Part shown: one piece after another, positions 44,411 through 55,134 of the stretch
How positions within the stretch are numbered: position 1 is the stretch's first letter
How the letters are laid out: each line of letters begins with the position of its first letter
Source of the DNA: Filosporella fistucella
Lineage: Eukaryota > Ascomycota > Leotiomycetes > Helotiales
DNA length: 64,000 nt
Direction of reading: 5' to 3'
Assembly: GCA_030077755.1 (NCBI GenBank)
Contig: JAQJZZ010000014.1
Span: forward strand, 2,480,001 to 2,544,000
Notes under the pieces: generated by a model
The model's input: only the letters and a program-made list of their open reading frames with translations
What the model was told of the DNA's origin: nothing
Databases searched by the model: none
Translations under genes and position numbers: made by a program

Positions 44411-46451
44411 TTATACCTTGAGTGATTTCAAGACTGTTGCTACTTCTGCTGTCGCCATCTTCTCGCATACGAGTTTCTCTTTCTCATCGTCCACGTTGCG
44501 ATCTGCTAACATCTCGTACATTTTTCTCGATACATCACGGTTGACGTTGGCGTACTGTTCCTTACTCAACTTGGCTGCTTTCCAGTATGGAGCAAGAGCT
44601 GTCTTGACTATCTTGTTGATAGCTTCCTTTGCTTCTACAGACATGGTTGCTCGGATGGGTGAAGATTCCTCAGGTCGAGGTAATTCTACACGGACCGGTG
44701 AAACTTCCTTTGATCGAGGTAGTACTGCTGGTCTGCGTCTTGGTCTTGGTTGTCGAAGTTCGGTGGGCGCTTGTTGCTTTTGATCGGACCTAATCTCTGC
44801 AGGAGGGGAACGATTTGGCGAGTAATCGGCAGGTGGAAATATGGGCTCAACCCTTGAAGTAAGGGAGAGTGGCGATCCAGGTCGCTTGATGATATGTGGT
44901 GGAGGTGTAATAGACATCGCTCGAGGTGTGGAATAAAGAGACGAACTGGGCGAAGCTGGAGAAGAATAATCGAGAGATGGACTAGTGACTCGATGAGGAC
45001 CGGCAGACACAGTTGTGCAGCTGAAACCAGATCTATCATCATCCGATGCTGGGGCCATTTCAACCTCTTTAAGAAGCGAGGACAAGAAAGAAGGTTCACC
45101 ATTGGTATTTCCAAGAATGCGGGAGGTTGGAGAGGGCGGTTGGTAACCAATTGGTCTACTTGAACTGGCGATAACTGGTTCCGGTCTCATCATTCGAGTT
45201 CGAGGACGCTTGAGTTTACGTTCTGGTTCTTGTGGTCGAGATGAGCCCTCACCTGGCGAGGCAGTGACGGATCGGGATTTGCGCTTGCGACCGTTTCGTG
45301 GAGAGGTTGCAGTGTCTATCTCCTTTGCCTTCTCAAATGCGCCCCAAGCTTCCGTCTCTTCAATCGATTCGGGAGGAGTTTGTGGTGATTGGTTGCGAAG
45401 TCTGGCTGGTGCAGCAGCGCGGAAAACGTCTCTGGCACCTTGTCGACTGGCAATATTTAATCTGCGTTGCCATTGACGGAATTCTCGTTGCTCATCAGAA
45501 GTTCGACGTTGCTGAATTCTGTAACCGGCAAGATGATCTTCGTCAATGTCGGAGAAATCCAAATCCAAACCAGCAACATCGTGGATTCTGTTACTGAATG
45601 TATTCCAAGCACCAGCCCAATTATCGTTTCTTACTCTGCGTTGTGCGCGACGTACAGAAGCAAGTGTTCGGGGATTGTTGCGTGAGGGAGAAGGACGACG
45701 AACTTGTTGATCCTCAGACTCGACCGCTGCAGCTGTTGCATTAAAACCACGGTCCTCACATTCCATGCAGAACCATCTTCCTTCAGGAACACAAGAAAGT
45801 CCAATACAGTGGGTGTGGTATGGTGCATCGCAGCCATCGCAAAGTAGGAGGACTTCCTCTTCGTCGGCAGATCCGCAGAGTGGGCAAGGGCGAGCATCTT
45901 CCTCCTCTTCATCTACAATCCAAGAACTCGGATCAAATACAGCAACTTGTTTTTTATTCTCGACTTCGTATTCAGAGAGGACAGTTCCTGTGAGAAGCAG
46001 TTAGTAAGAGTTGACAAGTCGCAGGCGGAAATCTCTCAAGATTCTTGGCATAATAACCAAGTAACATCAAGTCATTCAATTAAAATTGCTTGACTCAATT
46101 TTCGAGTTTGTAAAGGAAATAATTCGCGGAATTTTGTGATTGCTGGAATTCGGGTTTGAATGAGGGGAACATACCTCCAACTTTATCTAGTACCTGGACC
46201 AAATTAAAAGTTACCCGGCAGAGAGGGCAACTATTTGCAGTATTGCACCATTCCCTCAAACAAATGTCGTGCAAGACATGTTTGCATGGAATAATAAGGG
46301 CGATTGCTTGAGTTTCGAGGGGTGGACTTGGATGGGGGGTTGGCATGGACTCCGGAAGTGCATCTCCAACAGCATCATGAAGGGGTGGCGGAGGCGGGAC
46401 GGGTTCGAGGTCTTCCATACAGACAATACATCCATCTTGTTGGTTAACCAT
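44411..46451 (-). CDS. RING and PHD finger protein, putative nuclear E3 ligase, 617 aa
   Basis: Exons 46451-46175 and 45987-44411, with a 187-nt intron. The RING domain starts almost at the N-terminus: Cys8 and Cys11 (GCIVCMEDLE), then IIPCKHVLHDICLREW and NSCPLCRVTF; between the first and second halves lies a Pro-rich insertion. After the splice comes a PHD finger (about 130-175): CPLCGSADEEEVLLLCDGCD, APYHTHCIGL and WFCMEC, with the Cys4-His-Cys3 order intact. Residues about 180-520 are Ser/Pro/Arg-rich and likely disordered, with basic nuclear-signal-like runs (GRKRKSRS, RKLKRPRTR). The last 70 residues form a conserved-looking helical domain (AINKIVKTALAPYWKAAKLS). The RING-PHD order recalls yeast Asr1 and metazoan PHRF1, which ubiquitinate or bind RNA polymerase II. 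That function is inferred. Confidence 0.88.
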
Positions 46452-48096
46452 GTTGACAAAAGTATTTGCGAAATTGATGCAGAAGCTGTGGGAAGGAAGT
46501 CATGAAAAAGATTTGAAGTTGTGAAGAGAAAGTGGTTGTGAGATGAAGTTGTGGTGGTGGTGGTGGTGGAAGAGAAGGTTGAAAGTTTGGCGGTAGTATC
46601 GAGGTAGTAAAGGTGAGTGGATAGGAAGGCGGAAGGCGAGTTTTAGATTTGGATGAAGATTGATGGAGCGAAGTGAAAGTGAAATGGACCTGACGACCTG
46701 GCTCAGCCTGCCACTAGCGTTCAACGGAGGTCGGTCGAATCAGCTGAGAGTAAAGCGTGTGCTGAGTGAGGTAAAGCCGATGCACCTGAAATGCAACTTG
46801 CAACCCTCACACTCACACTCACTGAAGCTAAACCCTTCCCTTGACCCCACCACTTGTACCACACCGACCTTTACCTTTGCCTACCTAGCCTACCTAGCAC
46901 TTTTCCCTCTACACCTTTACCAATATTTTACTACCCCAGCGCCTGATGCGGGAGCGGATGTGGTTGTCGTGCTTCTGCAGATGTGGTCTCTCCCTATTGC
47001 TGAATCGAGGGTCCGATTTGCTGTTAAGCCTATTGTAACTTGTTGTTCCTGCGTGTGGGCCACGCATTCGTTGTCAAGCGTGACCACAATTAATTGTTGC
47101 GTGTTCCGAGGGCTGGTTGGTGTGGTAAGTAATAGACGTCAATTATGCTTAGCTTGACTAGGTCAGCTAGAGACCCAAGAACCAAGTTAAATGGTAAACG
47201 GTTCTGTGTCTGGCTGTCTGACTGACACCGGACTCGTATTGATCGTGATACCAGAATTATTTTCTGCACTCCGATCTTTTTATAAGTGGATTGTATCGGA
47301 TGTAAGACTGGCCTTTTGGTCTCTTTGATTCACAACTCGTGTGTAGCTGCAGAATTTGGATAATTATGTCGCCTTGTTCTTCAACTTCATGATACACGAG
47401 CATCTCATCAAGTGACCCACCTTCTTCCTATTGTGTGTGCATTTTGAAAAGACCGAAATTCACTGGCAGATTTGTGAGTCACAAGAGACGGAAAGGAAAT
47501 CAAAACTCATCGAGGAGTCAGGGAGACCAGCCTTCTTATAGCGCATGCGAATAAGGCAGCCAGAAGGCAACGAATCCGCCCTGTTTCCGTGATGCTTGCA
47601 AGAACTGCCGAGTTGCAGGTATCGGTCATTTCTCGATCGACAGCCTTATTTTTTTTTGTATCGACTCGGCGTAATGCAAAATTCTGCGGTCCGATTCATC
47701 GACGTTTGATTTCTGTCGACAAACGGTACTCGGGCCTGCTAAGAACTTTCCTTGAAAATATCGTTTAACAATCCACGAGGTGCAGTGCGATGAAAATGTT
47801 TGACCGCCGAATTGATGTAGGAACTGTTGCCTATTGCCTATAATTCTTCCATGTAAGCACTCAACCAATCACCACAGTTCACATATCACAAGTATCCAAA
47901 ATATCAATCGGCCACCAGAAACAATCACAAGTATCGAAGTCGATCGAACCTCGAACGGAAAATGAATGGAACAGGCGTGGCTTTTGAATTGCTTTATTCA
48001 TCCTCATCGAAAAGCGATGTCGAAGCTCGTGATCATTGTTCGAGACCGACCCAGACACCAGCAAATGCCAACCGTAACAGAAACCATCCCAGCCAT
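46452..48096. other. Intergenic region, RING-PHD promoter and eL43 3' side
   Basis: Contains a GTG/GGT microsatellite at 46551-46569 in the leader of the RING-PHD gene. A 165-codon plus-strand frame (46660-47157) is of unusual amino-acid composition and is rejected as a gene. No other gene seen. Confidence 0.45.
46551..46569. repeat. GTG microsatellite in leader of RING-PHD gene
   Basis: About six consecutive GTG units on the plus strand, roughly 100 bp upstream of the start codon at 46451. Seen directly. Confidence 0.7.
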
Positions 48097-48620
48097 CTAA
48101 ACCTCAGCAATTTCCCTCAATCGTCTAAGCGTTGATCGCATAGCAGCTGCGGCAGGTGTGCTGTGAAAAGTCAGCAATTGTTCTTGACATGTGTAAATTA
48201 TCTGGTCTCAGATTCCAATGCCAACGTACGAAACGGTGTATGCCCCTCCAGCGACGGTCTTGTTGCACGACTTGCAGTTCCAGATACCAACGGAATGTCT
48301 CTTAACAGTGGTCTTTCCGCAGAAAGTGCAGACGTATTTGGCGTGTTGGGTGATTTCCATCTTCTTGACTTGCTTTCGGAGGGAGGCACCGTATCTAAAA
48401 GATAGATAGAGTCAGTAATTGGTTCTTCCTTGCATCCCTTCTATTCCTTCCGATTTCGAAATTCGCAGCGATGGATCGTGATTTCGCAAGCACAAAGTTG
48501 TATAATGCGCGCCCATGATTTATCCTTCCCAAAACACCTTCGAATCCACTGGAAAGAGTTGATTGCGTACCTTGTACCGTATTTACCGGTAACACCGACC
48601 TTCTTGGTTCTCTTGGTCAT
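48097..48620 (-). CDS. rpl43: Ribosomal protein eL43 (Rpl43), 92 aa
   Basis: Component of the cytosolic 60S subunit. Exons 48620-48571, 48394-48230 and 48160-48097; introns are 176 and 69 nt. The protein reads [19 protein letters not shown], then [20 protein letters not shown], and ends [12 protein letters not shown]. The zinc ribbon is intact: CTFC and CKSC are 14 residues apart with the expected basic spacer. The length of 92 residues equals the yeast protein. Divergent from the reductase at 49029, with 408 bp between start codons. Confidence 0.97.
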
Positions 48621-49028
48621 CTTTGCGGTTGTTGCTGAGATGAAAGCTGGTTGAAGATGGAGGTTTTCTTTTCGAGGTTGACTTTCGATTTCGAATTGTG
48701 GTAAATTGTTTAGCGAGTGTGTGCCCTCCACTTGTAGCCTTGTAGCCTGATAGTTGAGGACTCAACCTGCTGAGCATGTGATATTTAAGCTAAGCCATTT
48801 TAGGTTCCACTCCGGAACTCACCAGAGGCCGAGGAACACGGTCTTGAAGCCTGTTTGAGACAGAGGTGAGGATTTTATCAAGTCCATCGTCATACATGAG
48901 GTGAGTGTGATGTGCACATGTTGCAACATTTCATCATATCATACATTCCAATTCTCTACATAAAGCTTGACTACAGACGATTTCCTCATTCCAACAACCT
49001 TTAGCTTAAGCTAAGACATCGGGAAAAT
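48621..49028. promoter_or_regulatory. Shared divergent promoter of rpl43 and reductase gene
   Basis: 408 bp between start codons. No confident motif. The two genes have no evident functional link. Confidence 0.4.
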
Positions 49029-50462
49029 ATGTCCACACCTCGCCAATATGATTTGATCGTTTTCGGAGCCACAGGGTACACTGGAAAGCTGTGTGCTGAG
49101 CATATAGTTACAAGTCTACCAACAGACTTGAAGTGGGCTCTTGCTGGACGTTCCGCGAATAAACTTGAAGCTGTAGCAGCTGAATGCAAAGCTTTGAATG
49201 CTGATAGAGTCCAACCAGGTAAGCACTACTTGATACCCCTGAGAATACTATTCAATCACGTGTAATATACTTCTCGTGACGATCAATACATTCTACATGG
49301 CGACACAGCTGACAATTCACAGCAATTGAAATCTGTAGCCTGAATGACGCGGACTTGAATGCATTGGCTAAGAAAACCACTGTCCTGATTGCCACTGTTG
49401 GACCTTATTGTCTTTACGGAGAACATGCTTTCAAAGCCTGTGCTGAAAATGGAACACATTATCTTGATGTTACTGGTGAAGTCGCATACGTATCCGAAAT
49501 GATCAAGAAGTACGAGAAAACTGCACAGAAGACCGGAGCAATTATGATTCCCCAGATTGGAGTCGAATCAGCCCCGGCTGATCTCGTCACATGGACTCTT
49601 GTCGATATGATCCGGAAGAGGTTATCGGCCCCAACAGGGGAAGTGGTTGTATCAGTGCAGGAGCTCAGGTAAGTTGAGTTAAATAGCTACGGAGGCTTCC
49701 ACTAACATGTTCAGCTCCAAACCATCAGGTGGAACCTTGGCAACTGTACTCAGTCTCCTCGACGTATACAGCCTGAAGGAAGTCGCCGCAGCTCATCACC
49801 CATACAGTATCACACCAATTCCCGGTCCAAAAGTGAAAGACACAACATCATGGACCACCAAGATCTTCGGCATCCGTACCGTTCCCGATCTCGGGATCCT
49901 GACTTCCTCATTCGGAGGGGTACCAGATCGTCCGATTGTATATAGAAGTTGGGGATTACTCGGAGGTGACAAGCTTTACGGTCCCAACTTCCGCTTTGTT
50001 GAGTTCATGAAAGCGAGAAATTATCTTGGAGCTGCTATGCTTCATTTCGCTATCTCCATTGGTGCCTTATTCCTCGCTATCCCGTTTGTTCGTTCCTTTA
50101 TCAAGAAACGTGTGTATCAACCAGGGGATGGACCAACAAGAGATCAAATGAGGAACAATAGACTGGAATACCGCGGTATTGGAATACCAGATGTGCAGAC
50201 TCCAAACCCGCCAAGAGCTTTTTGCAAAGCTGCTTATGAGGGATCAGCGTATCAATGTAAGCCTTCTCGTCGGGGCCTTTGGGAACATGTTCTAACAATG
50301 ATAGTCACTGGATTGTCTTCAGCTGAAGCAGCAATCACCATCTTGCGTGATAACCCAGGGCTTTCTGGAGGTGTATATACTCCAGCCTGCCTAGGCCAAA
50401 AGTTCATCGATAGGCTAGAAGGTGCCGGTTTCAAGTTTGAGAGAAAGTTCTACGAGAACTAG
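49029..50462 (+). CDS. Saccharopine-dehydrogenase-like oxidoreductase, 411 aa
   Basis: Exons 49029-49218, 49323-49668, 49715-50256 and 50305-50462. The N-terminal Rossmann fold is clear: YDLIVFGATGYTGKLCAEHI (residues 7-26), with LAGRSANKLEAV and VLIATVGPYCLYGEHAFKAC, and CAENGTHYLDVTGE. A hydrophobic stretch at about residues 300-325 (GAAMLHFAISIGALFLAIPF) suggests membrane or lipid-droplet association, as for SCCPDH-type proteins. Intron 3 (48 nt, donor GTAAGC) is a multiple of three without a stop. The last exon has the GLSSAEAAITILRD motif common to trans-acting enoyl reductase/SCCPDH proteins. It is not the lysine-pathway enzyme itself; the substrate is unknown. Start chosen because it opens the nucleotide-binding fold directly. 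Confidence 0.9.
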
Positions 50463-51054
50463 GACAGGGTATACAATATCGATAAAACTATGATAATACC
50501 ATAGGCGCTTAATGGCGCTTATATGTAATAAAGACACCTTTGCAAATCCGTTTCATATTTATAATCTGTGTGGCAACACCCCCCGTCTATTCCGGCGGAT
50601 AACCTACGTCTGCCATTCTCAAGCCCGTCTACCCAGAACCGAAGTACGGATTCGATGTAAGCACTACATCCCCTAAGTTTCCTCCTTCCCAGCTAACAAT
50701 GTCCCATAAAAGCTCATCGCATGTATGGATCATCTCGTACCCTTTGCAACCACAGCCAATCAAGCAGCCTTCTTGCAGTACCTGGGACAACACGTGACAT
50801 CAGCATTCTCGCACAGGTCAACCTATCACTAGACAGCTAGCATTTTCTTGTTACGCGGCGTATTGTACACAAGATGAGTATCAAATTTATCTTGTGTTCC
50901 TTAGTTTATGCATGATTAGGTATAAATATTACTTACTCTCAAATTTCTCTGTTCTTCCACTTTTGCAAGCTCAAATTCTTTCCTCTCACAACTCAAAGAC
51001 TATTTCTTTCGCCTCCTATCCGAGCCCGTGGGAATTTGAATCCATATTATATAG
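50463..51054. other. Intergenic; possible coding fragment
   Basis: Contains a short coding-like segment (about 50615-50842, see findings) but no intact gene. The right end is the promoter of the UDP-glycosyltransferase. Confidence 0.4.
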
Positions 51055-52898
51055 ATGATAGACATGGCGCTCACACACCATCATATCTGGTTCATAATCT
51101 CTGGATGGGGCCACTTGACAAGTGCTAATGCACTTATTAATCGCATGTTACAATTGAATCCAGGTCTTGTCACAACGGTTGTGATTCATGCTATGATAGG
51201 TACCTCTCTCCATATCCTCTCATATTCGTAAGCTAACTTACAACTACAGCACCGAAAGTCGAAGCAGATCTCGCTCGATACAAAATTCTTCCACGCGAGA
51301 GATTGAATCTCGTGATAGCGGGCGATATGGAGTATCCCCCCTTTTCCTTTCAACCCCCCCTCCCCCTCTCCATTGTCGGCTCAATGGCGATTCAGAATCT
51401 CATACTAATGAGAAAATTTACAAGAGTGGCCAAGCTCCCCTTCAACGAAATAATGAAAGTCTCCTATCAGCAACAGGTAGACTGCTATTTCTCCACTCTC
51501 AAATCCCTCTGTTCCACCTCTACACAATACCCTACTCCCACGGTCGTAGTCTTCGATGCATATGGCGGTAATCTCCTCCTGCCAGAAACGAAAGAAATCG
51601 CTGGTCCTAATTGTAAGTACCTGAAACATTGGTCTGCTAGCGCTACGTGTGAATACGGTATGTTAGCTCCTAGCAGCGAGAGTGGGATTAGTGATGCTGT
51701 TGCTGTCGCGGAGAAGATTTATGGGGACGAGGATAGGAGAAATGGTAGAGAGATGGAGGAGATTGTTCAGGCTGTAGGTTTTTGCTTTCCTATTCCGTTT
51801 CACTGAGAGCAAAACTAACGAGAAAAGGTCTGTATAGCGAAAAACGGAAGTGATAAGTTGGACGGTACACTCCTAGATGTACCAGGCGTAGGAAAACTAT
51901 ATGATTACGAGCGAGAAGCTAGTAATACGCCTACACCACCTGGTACATTTCCCTCTTCCTCTTCTCATCTTGGAACAATAAGAAGAAGCTAATTCTCTAG
52001 GACTTGCCCCGATGCTCGTAGAAATGATAAAGTTAGCCCATAACGTCGACGGCATCATCTGTTCTACCTCCCTCGCTCTCGAAGAAAAAGCTATTAAAGC
52101 ATGTAACAAGTATCAGAAATTATGGAATGTGGGTATCCAGGTAGCGCCCAGAGGGTGGGAAAAGAATCTGGTAATCGAGGATCAGGACGTCAAAACATTT
52201 CTTGATAGACATGGTGAAAACGAGGTGTTGTATATTGCTTTTGGGTATGTATACCTTATTCCATTTCGACTGCCTTTGGTGCAATAGAGTTTCTAATAGT
52301 CTCCAGATCAATGTTCTTCCCCACCTCCTCCCCAGACGAAATCTCCACTCTCCTCAGCACCCTCCAGTCAATCAACTATCCCTTCCTTCTCTGTCTCGGC
52401 GGCCGAACCTCCCAGAACGCTATACCTGCTAGCACCATTGCCGCTATCAATAGCAGCGGCAAAGGCTGGATCCAAAACACATGGGTAGACCAACAAGCCA
52501 TTCTGTCACACCCTTCAATCGGCTTCTTCCTTACCCACGCAGGCTGGAACTCCATCTGCGAGAGTCTCATCCAAGGTGTCCCTATGATTTGCTGGCCACT
52601 ATGTCACAGTGATCAGGGGATCAATGCTGCTCTATTAAGTTATGGGTTAGAGAAGAAAGTTGCCTTTGAGCTACTGCAGATTAGACTTGGAGAGGCGAGG
52701 GGAAAGGCATGGAGGACTGGGAAGGAGATTAGTGGGAAGATTGAGGATGTGGAAAAGGAGTTTAGGGATGTTTTTGAGAGGGCTAGGGGAGAGGAGGGGG
52801 CTCAGTTGAGGAGGAATGCGGAGGAATTGGCGAGCAGATTGAGGGGTGAGAGGGAAGGGGGCGCAGATGAAGTTGTTAGGGAGGTGGCTTTTATTTGA
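51055..52898 (+). CDS. GT1-family UDP-glycosyltransferase, 539 aa
   Basis: Transfers a sugar from a UDP-sugar to a small lipophilic acceptor. Exons 51055-51199, 51250-51773, 51828-51942, 52001-52244 and 52307-52898. The N-terminal acceptor-binding half starts HHIWFIISGWGHLTSANALI; a nearby second ATG at 51064 is a possible start. The C-terminal donor-binding half has VLYIAFGSMFFPTSSPDE, FLLCLGGRTSQNAI and WIQNTWVDQQAILSHPSIGF, then FLTHAGWNSICESLIQGVPM and ICWPLCHSDQGINAALL, which is the UGT signature. The catalytic His is expected in the SGWGHLTS segment. The C-terminal ~70 residues are Glu/Arg-rich and helical. No signal peptide or membrane span, so probably cytosolic. The acceptor is unknown; sterols, phenolics or xenobiotics are possible. 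Confidence 0.9.
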
Positions 52899-54064
52899 GG
52901 AGTGGGTATTAGGGGATGTAATATAGCTAGTGAAGATTTTAGATAGAATAGAGATGACTTCTTACCTCTTGCCTCTCGAAGCGTAAATATTATTTTGCAA
53001 ATTATATCTTATGTTACAAGCTAGATTTTCTAGGTCGAATAACAAATATCTAAACCTGAATCCTTCTCCAGAAATCACTTTATACAAACTTTTCATCCTC
53101 AAACCTCCAATTCCTCGAAAAGTATATGCCCCTCCTCTCTCCCACCTCACATCACGTATTCATCATCTCACAAGTAAGAGCACCCCCAACAGAACTGCCC
53201 ACACAGCCCCTTCTTTATATCGCTAATCATAACATTTCTTTCCTTCTCGCTCATAGGTTCCAACTCGCGTAACAGATCTACCACTGCTTTTTTCTCGCCG
53301 AAAGCACAGGGGAACATGCTGAGAACTAGCCTGCTGATGAGGATTCCAACTGAGAGGATCGCTACGCTACCTGATGTCTAGGTGAACCTGTCGGTGGGTG
53401 GAGAGATAGATGTGGTTTTCATCTTGTGATTGGAGGAGTGAAGAGGGCAAGATGGAAGGGGTGGTGCTTAGAGGAGGCATAGAGATATAAATAGTGGTTA
53501 AAGTGAGATATTTAGAATTCGTGATGGGAACATAATAAGAGATAGTTCACTATATCTATACATAACGAAATATTTGATTATACATATGTACATGAGTCCA
53601 TTTAAGCTATCTCAAACAACGACTCTAGAAATCTAAGATAGTGAAATAGGTGTATATACCAGTGACATTTCCTGCTTCCGGAAGCTTTGGAAAGTGAATT
53701 TAAGATCCCAGATAATACAAAATCACAAAATAATGTACTAAATAGTTCTTAAATCTAGAAGACGAGAAAAAAAGACTGCATGATTGGTTATATCTACGAA
53801 ATGAATCTTTCCAAATTTTAATATACTATATATTATCTCATGACTCGGTGAGCTTTACACTCCTAGCTCAGGAGCCGAATCTCGTAAAAGCTCAGGCCTC
53901 TCGTACCTTAGCTTGTGATCTCATTAAGAGTCGGCTGATAACTCATCTATAGCTCCAACTCCACAAAGAAAACCCATTTCCAGAACAACCCAGAGGGTTG
54001 ACAATCCTTCTTCCCCTTTTCCCCAAACCCAATTCTTTCCTTCTAGCCCCCTCTCCCCTCTATC
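52899..54064. other. AT-rich intergenic region
   Basis: Between the UDP-glycosyltransferase and the membrane protein, 3' ends facing. No gene seen; no frame exceeds about 70 codons. Confidence 0.5.
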
Positions 54065-54547
54065 CTACACCCTCCCCCATCCCCCAACAAACGCCGCCCT
54101 CAAAACCGTCCCGAGAATCAAAGTCCCATAATTAACCCACTCATCCACCTCCCAACTCCCCATCATCCCCATCCTCTGCGGCGCAACTTTCCAAACCCCA
54201 TAGATATGTCCGATATCACTAACCAACATCCCGATCATGATACCTATCCAGACTTTTTTCTCTCTGGTGAGGCGGAGGACCAAAGCTTCATTGATGGCGA
54301 AGAGAACGTATAGGGAACCGATGTTGGTTAGGAGGAAGGTGTGGAGGGGTGTGAGGGGGATGGTGGAGGTGGGAGAAGAGGTGAAGGAAGAATAGGCTGG
54401 ATGGGGGAGAGTACCGAGGAGGAAACGCTGGGGCTGGGAGATACAAAGGTAAGTGCCGAAGAGGGCGAGGATGGGTTCTATGGTGAGGAAGTAGATGCGG
54501 TAGATAGGGGAGATGTGGTGGAGGAGGTGGGGAATGGGTGCTGCCAT
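54065..54547 (-). CDS. Small four-helix membrane protein (DUF7704-like), 160 aa
   Basis: Single exon. Four hydrophobic helices can be seen: IYFLTIEPILALFGTYL (about 18-34), LHTFLLTNIGSLYVLFAI (about 68-85), VWIGIMIGMLVSDIGHIY (about 98-115) and WVNYGTLILGTVLRAAFV (about 137-154). The sequence resembles a family of fungal integral membrane proteins of unknown function (the DUF7704 type). No signal peptide. Function unknown. Strand and start are supported by the clean hydropathy pattern and normal length. Confidence 0.8.
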   Translation of the reverse strand: MAAPIPHLLHHISPIYRIYFLTIEPILALFGTYLCISQPQRFLLGTLPHPAYSSFTSSPTSTIPLTPLHTFLLTNIGSLYVLFAINEALVLRLTREKKVWIGIMIGMLVSDIGHIYGVWKVAPQRMGMMGSWEVDEWVNYGTLILGTVLRAAFVGGWGRV

Positions 54548-55134
54548 TTTTATTTTTATTTTTGATACGGGTTGGAGAGTGATATTTGGATTTCAGAGTT
54601 GAAATCTTGAGAATAGATGAGGATATAAAGTGAGTTTAGTCGTTTGGAGAGGAGGGTTGGAAGTGTGATATGGTACGATAGAAGTGTGGTTTCACGAAAG
54701 TCTAACACACGCGAGTTTGACGTTACACTAAGACAGCGGCAATGAGGAACCCGCTGAACGGCGTCTTAATTGTTGTCGGGTATTCGGACAAAGAAATGAT
54801 CCGAAAGTTTATAGTTGAGAGACGATGCGATGGAATTATAATGATATATATGCATACCAGATTGTAGATTTTGCTTAAAAGTCGTGAGTTGCTTATTGTA
54901 AGGAGGTATGCATGTAAAAAGGTAAGCAGTATAAATTCGTGCATTGATAGCACCGTACTCTAATGATATACACATAATTTTCCAATTCACCAAAACACCT
55001 TATATGCAATCAATCCTGCCCAAACACCAGCAATGCTGCAATCCAAAAAATCTACAAGGTATCAATCAATGCCAATCGCTCCACCCAATGCCCCGAACCC
55101 AGAACCTAAAACGCAGAAACCCACCAAAATTAAC
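54548..55134. other. Intergenic; membrane protein promoter and laccase 3' side
   Basis: No gene seen. Overlapping frames of about 75 codons on the minus strand (54723-54993) are unsupported. Confidence 0.5.

Noticed and set aside
46660..47157. 165-codon plus-strand open frame
   Set aside because: It lies antisense to the leader of the RING-PHD gene, has an unusual composition and no recognisable domain.
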